The notes under the pieces are model-generated. The model saw only the letters and a program-made list of their open reading frames with translations, did no database searches and was not told where the DNA came from. From Anaerolineales bacterium UBA6055 (GTDB lineage: Bacteria > Chloroflexota > Anaerolineae > Aggregatilineales > Phototrophicaceae), in assembly GCA_002428985.1 (NCBI GenBank), contig DIYL01000009.1:248001-312000 (forward strand): 64,000 bases of DNA, read 5' to 3'. The position numbers and the translations under genes were made by a program. Positions 60,755 through 64,000 of this stretch are shown piece by piece; within the stretch, counting starts at the first letter, position 1; each line of letters begins with the position of its first letter.

Positions 60755-61000
60755 GAGACTATTTATCTCCTATTCGCTTAATGGTCTTGCTTAGAATGTA
60801 TGTGTATCGTCTATACACAGAAATTGTTATCAGAACGTACTATTTTGTATGATGACATGCCCTAATTTTAGCGGTTATATGCCTCTGTTGCTAGCAGAAT
60901 CCAGACTGAGTATCTGTTTCTGTTGCAGATATTCACTATAGGCGGGGAATAATTCTTGTGGTTTGAGTACAAGTAGAATAATGGATTGAATTACGATCTA

Positions 61001-61741
61001 TTAAACCTCTTTGCTTCCGTCCCAATTTTCTAAAGCCGTAAAGCGCATAAATGCCCGTTCTTGGGGTGTCATATCGGTTGGATATTCGGTGCGGTCGTGC
61101 GATTCAAGGATGCGATAGCCTTCTTTGATGTAGCCTCGAATCGTATGTAAACTAATCCCCATTTCGTCGGCAGCAAGGTGTGCAGGCATGCCTTCAATCA
61201 CACATAATTTAATCGCTTGCCGGATGCGGTCAGTCATTTCAGGATATTGGCGTTGGTCAGGTAAGATCGTCGCATGCAAGACTCGGTTATGGAAGATAAC
61301 GTTACTGGTACGGGTAACGCCTGCCGTGATGACAAAATCATAATCGAGGGCGTAACAAATTGCCCATGCGATATGCAAGCGAACATCTTGTTTGAGGAGA
61401 TAGCCACGCGCGCCTGCTTCAGCGGCTGCTTTGATTAACTTGGGGTCGGCAAATTGTGCCAGACAGATAACCATTAATTCGGGGATTGCATCAAGCAAAT
61501 CATATATAGTTTGCTTCAACCCATCTGCACCGCCCAGATGATTCGCATCAATTACCACCACATCAGGTAATTCAGCTTTTGGTGCATTATGAATTTGCTT
61601 CCACATCTCATCTAGCGAATCTGTCATTAAGATGACGCGTGTTCGTCTGTCCCACGCCAGATAACTATTGATCGCCTGTAGCGAGTAAAAATCGGTGTCG
61701 ATGACCATCACCTTGAGGTTGATGTTACTAATGCCACCCAT
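61001..61741 (-). CDS. Response regulator with LuxR/NarL-like HTH output
   Basis: A 246-residue response regulator. The receiver (about residues 8-130) has VMVIDTD, the phospho-acceptor Asp in DVVVIDANHLGG (about residue 65), and the Lys in ARGYLLKQDV. The HTH (about residues 180-215, GMPAHLAADEMGISLHTIRGYIKEGYRIL) is LuxR-like but divergent, ending in an extended tail. The usual basic DNA-contact residues are partly replaced. The STAS-like gene lies upstream on the same strand 219 bases away, so a shared signalling role is possible. No histidine kinase is adjacent. ATG 61741 follows AGGT. Confidence 0.85.
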   Translation of the reverse strand: MGGISNINLKVMVIDTDFYSLQAINSYLAWDRRTRVILMTDSLDEMWKQIHNAPKAELPDVVVIDANHLGGADGLKQTIYDLLDAIPELMVICLAQFADPKLIKAAAEAGARGYLLKQDVRLHIAWAICYALDYDFVITAGVTRTSNVIFHNRVLHATILPDQRQYPEMTDRIRQAIKLCVIEGMPAHLAADEMGISLHTIRGYIKEGYRILESHDRTEYPTDMTPQERAFMRFTALENWDGSKEV

Positions 61742-61960
61742 ATAGTTTAACCTGTTTCATGTGTTCGATTGACATCTTTAGTGTATGCAGAAACGGTCAA
61801 CAACGCAACATATCCGATTTTTTGTGGTATCTATAATGAATAAGGCTCTATGTTGTAACTAGGTGTTTCGTATAAGCTGATAGTGAACACCCTGATTGTA
61901 AGAATTTATTTATCCGTATCACCGCTTGTAATAAGCTATCATCTTCATCAATGTCTTAAG

Positions 61961-62383
61961 CTATATGATCGCCTCTGGATTCTCGGGTAACTTCCCATGT
62001 AAATCAGGATATGTTTCATAAATATAGTCAACAGCTTGAGCATAATTACTGACCAACTTAAATGATACATTCCGAAATAACGGCATAAGATTGTTAGCGA
62101 TAAACTTGATCATGATATTATCGCCCTTACCATACACCACAATATCACAAAAATTGGGATGGCCAAAAACAGGAATCATTGCTTGGCGTAAGGCAAATAC
62201 ATTTGAGGTCATTGTCTTCAAGTGTATTACATCCACAATAATGATGCCTGTTTTACGATCGAGAGAATCAAGCCAATCCGCTATTTTAGCTGGATATAGT
62301 CTCACATCTTCAGTAGTGTAATCACCTACAATTCGTTCATAATAAACATACTTAGGAACAATTTCTTTGAGTTGTGTTGGCAT
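61961..62383 (-). CDS. SpoIIAA/STAS-like protein, second intact paralog
   Basis: A 140-residue protein related to 36335-36775 over its full length (YERIVGDYTTEDVRLYPAKIADWLDSLDRKTGIIIVDV, VVYGKGDNIMIKFIANNLMPLF, LVSNYAQAVDYIYETYPDL). I choose ATG 62383 (MPTQ), because AAGGGG lies six to seven bases upstream; ATG 62386 is possible and the longer frame from 62398 uses a TTG. The gene sits upstream of the response regulator on the same strand. A SpoIIAA-like regulatory role is inferred. Confidence 0.65.
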   Translation of the reverse strand: MPTQLKEIVPKYVYYERIVGDYTTEDVRLYPAKIADWLDSLDRKTGIIIVDVIHLKTMTSNVFALRQAMIPVFGHPNFCDIVVYGKGDNIMIKFIANNLMPLFRNVSFKLVSNYAQAVDYIYETYPDLHGKLPENPEAII

Positions 62384-62554
62384 CATACACCCCTTCAATT
62401 CGAGTATAGTAATACCTTTAATTGTAATGTGTTAAGTAAGTAACTTAGAATTAAGGCTTGTCTGAAAATGAATGCAGTAACCTAAACATCACATTTAAAC
62501 CCCAAGAATCTCGCATTATAATGACGACTCATTCATAATGCATATTAGGGAGCA

Positions 62555-63550
62555 ATGATGAAGGTATTGGTTACAGGTGGTGCGGGGTATATTGGCAGTC
62601 ATGTTGTCGGATTACTCATCAAAAGCGGACATGAGGTAGTTGTCTATGATAATCTGGTCAATGGCAATCGTCAGGCTGTCCATGAGGATGCGACATTGGT
62701 TGTCGGTGATCTGTATGATGTTGAAACACTCAAAAAGACCTTTGATGAACATGATTTCGACGGCATCATGCACTTTGCCTCGCAGATTTTAGTCGGCGAA
62801 AGTATGCAAAAGCCCTTTAAATACTTCCGTGATAATGTTTACACCATTATCAACGTCCTCGAACAAGCTGCCGAACACAATGTTAAACGATTTATTTTAT
62901 CATCGACAGCCAATCTGTTTGATGCACCTAACCGGATTCCCATCGACGAAACCGAACCGCTGATTCCCGGTAGTGTCTATGGTGAGACTAAATTTATGGC
63001 GGAAAGATTACTGCTCTGGATGGATCGTGTCTATGGGATGAAATATTGTTGCTTGCGCTATTTTAATGCTTGCGGCGCACATCCAGATGGACACATCGGT
63101 GAGGCACATGATCCCGAATCTCATCTTATCCCACTTGTATTACAGGTCGCTCTCGGTCAACGTGAAAATATCAAAATCTTCGGTACAGATTATGATACTG
63201 CTGATGGGACATGTATCCGCGATTATGTTCATGTACTTGACCTTGCATCGGCGCATATTCTAGCACTAGAAGCATTGGAAGATGGCGACAGTCGCGTTTA
63301 TAACCTTGGTAGTGGGTCAGGGTATTCTGTGTTGGAAGTGATTGAGACCGCCCGTAAAGTGACTGGACACCCAATTCCAGCAATTGAAACAGAACGTCGC
63401 GCGGGGGATCTACCTATCTTAGTCGCCGACAGTGATAAAATCGGGCGTGAACTCGGATGGGAACCACAATATAACAACCTTGAACGCATCATCGAAACAG
63501 CATGGAATTGGCATCAATCACATCCGAACGGTTATGAAGAAACAGAATAA
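62555..63550 (+). CDS. galE: UDP-glucose 4-epimerase
   Basis: A 331-residue GalE-type epimerase that interconverts UDP-glucose and UDP-galactose. Signature segments are VLVTGGAGYIGSHVVGLL, VYDNLVNGNRQAV, HFASQILVGESMQKPFKYF, the catalytic VYGETKFMAERLL (Tyr and Lys), RYFNACGAHPDGHIGEAHDPESHLIP, and RDYVHVLDLASAHILALEAL with YNLGSGSGYSVLEV. The start is ATG 62555 or 62558 behind AGGGAG. It is followed after nine bases by the phosphatase gene in the same direction, so they are probably co-transcribed. Confidence 0.95.
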   Translation: MMKVLVTGGAGYIGSHVVGLLIKSGHEVVVYDNLVNGNRQAVHEDATLVVGDLYDVETLKKTFDEHDFDGIMHFASQILVGESMQKPFKYFRDNVYTIINVLEQAAEHNVKRFILSSTANLFDAPNRIPIDETEPLIPGSVYGETKFMAERLLLWMDRVYGMKYCCLRYFNACGAHPDGHIGEAHDPESHLIPLVLQVALGQRENIKIFGTDYDTADGTCIRDYVHVLDLASAHILALEALEDGDSRVYNLGSGSGYSVLEVIETARKVTGHPIPAIETERRAGDLPILVADSDKIGRELGWEPQYNNLERIIETAWNWHQSHPNGYEETE

Positions 63551-63559
63551 TAACGCTAG

Positions 63560-64000
63560 ATGAAACAACTCATCATTGGTGATATTCACGGATGTCACTA
63601 CGAATTACAACAACTGATTGAAAAAGCAGGTTTAGGCGACGACGATGAAATTATTGCCATTGGTGATTTATTTGATCGTGGTCCCAAACCTGTTGAAGTC
63701 TATAAATTCTTCCGTGATACGCCCAACGCGCGGGCGATTATGGGCAACCACGAATGGAAACATATCCGCGCTAACCATGGTGATTTACCTCCAAGATTTT
63801 CTATTCTGTTGACACGTTGGAAATTTGGTGATTTATATCATGAATTGCTCGGCTATATCCAAACACTTCCAACATATATCGACTTACCTGATGCGTTACT
63901 TGTCCATGGATTTATAGAACCGCATATCGCACTTGCAGAACAAAAACGACAGATTATGCTTGGTACGACATCAGCCGAAGTTCGCCTACAACAGGAGTAT
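63560..64000 (+). CDS. PPP-family serine/threonine phosphatase-like protein, 3' end outside window
   Basis: The first 147 residues are visible and the frame is open at the window end. It shows the metal-site motifs of bacterial PPP phosphatases: GDIHGCHYEL (residues 7-16), IGDLFDRGPKPVEV, and MGNHEWKHIRANHGD, then LLVHGFIEPH. This family removes phosphate from serine or threonine, or hydrolyses dinucleoside polyphosphates. It follows galE by nine bases; a link to carbohydrate or cell-surface metabolism is only circumstantial. The true length and end cannot be given. Confidence 0.8.
   Translation, partial: MKQLIIGDIHGCHYELQQLIEKAGLGDDDEIIAIGDLFDRGPKPVEVYKFFRDTPNARAIMGNHEWKHIRANHGDLPPRFSILLTRWKFGDLYHELLGYIQTLPTYIDLPDALLVHGFIEPHIALAEQKRQIMLGTTSAEVRLQQEY

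Noticed and set aside
1..64000. CRISPR arrays, insertion sequences, prophage and rRNA/tRNA genes
   Set aside because: No regularly spaced repeats, transposase or integrase motifs, phage structural genes or RNA-gene signatures were seen by eye; a tRNAscan and Rfam search would settle it.

Overview
The window looks like an ordinary stretch of chromosome from a moderately AT-rich, probably free-living Chloroflexota bacterium (Anaerolineae-like). This placement is inferred from gene content, not from a marker gene. The pointers are a fused transaldolase/glucose-6-phosphate isomerase, two adjacent CofD/YvcK-type genes, an ECF sigma factor coupled to a DUF5667 membrane protein with a Thr-Pro tail, a TIR-WD40 membrane protein, a six-GAF histidine kinase, a MaeB-type malic enzyme, and several small SpoIIAA/STAS-like proteins. 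No rRNA, tRNA, CRISPR array, transposase or prophage was seen. Genes lie on both strands in short operons, several convergent pairs have touching or overlapping stops, and TTG starts are common.

Layout. 1-2.7 kb: the 3' end of a TPR regulator/ATPase-like gene, a DUF5615/DUF433 toxin-antitoxin pair and a small membrane protein. 2.8-10.9 kb: a membrane polyferredoxin, a phosphoesterase, a Na+/Ca2+ exchanger, a hemolysin III family protein, malic enzyme and a DUF6745-like protein. 10.9-21 kb: two CofD-like genes, a MOSC protein, the sigma/DUF5667 pair, small proteins and a 1228-residue TIR-WD40-PPC protein. 21-32 kb: a ketopantoate reductase-like protein, a DnaJ/CbpA protein, a lipoprotein, a histidine phosphatase, a degenerate kinase-like protein, tandem paralogous small proteins, hemD and the GAF kinase. 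32-41 kb: a DMT transporter, an aldo/keto reductase, a MoxR ATPase, a STAS-like gene beside a decayed copy, a CoA-transferase III protein, and the overlapping hemE-hemG pair. 41-50 kb: a TolB-like protein, an oppDF pair with no permease, an epimerase, an MmyB-type regulator divergent from a secreted beta-propeller, and a HEAT-repeat protein. 50-64 kb: uxuA with a TIM-barrel partner, an SH3b protein, a CHRD protein with a TetR regulator, a sucrase/ferredoxin-like protein, a glycosyltransferase, tal-pgi, a response regulator with a STAS-like gene, galE and a truncated PPP-type phosphatase.

Together the genes cover central carbon metabolism (malic enzyme, Tal-Pgi, UxuA), three steps of heme synthesis, cell-surface sugar metabolism (GalE, GDP-fucose-synthase-like, GT2) and a rich signalling layer.

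The least explained signals are non-coding: a multi-hairpin element enclosed by an 11-bp inverted repeat (33101-33241), a possible structured RNA with a 3' hairpin (about 40925-41150), a possible small RNA with a perfect -10 box and a terminator (45709-45806), dispersed GTAGGGA palindromes, TGAC-N4-GTCA palindromes in promoter regions, and a 13-16 bp sequence repeated at three gene 3' ends. The clearest evolutionary observation is a stop-interrupted, 5'-truncated paralog at 36001-36201 just upstream of its intact sister gene.
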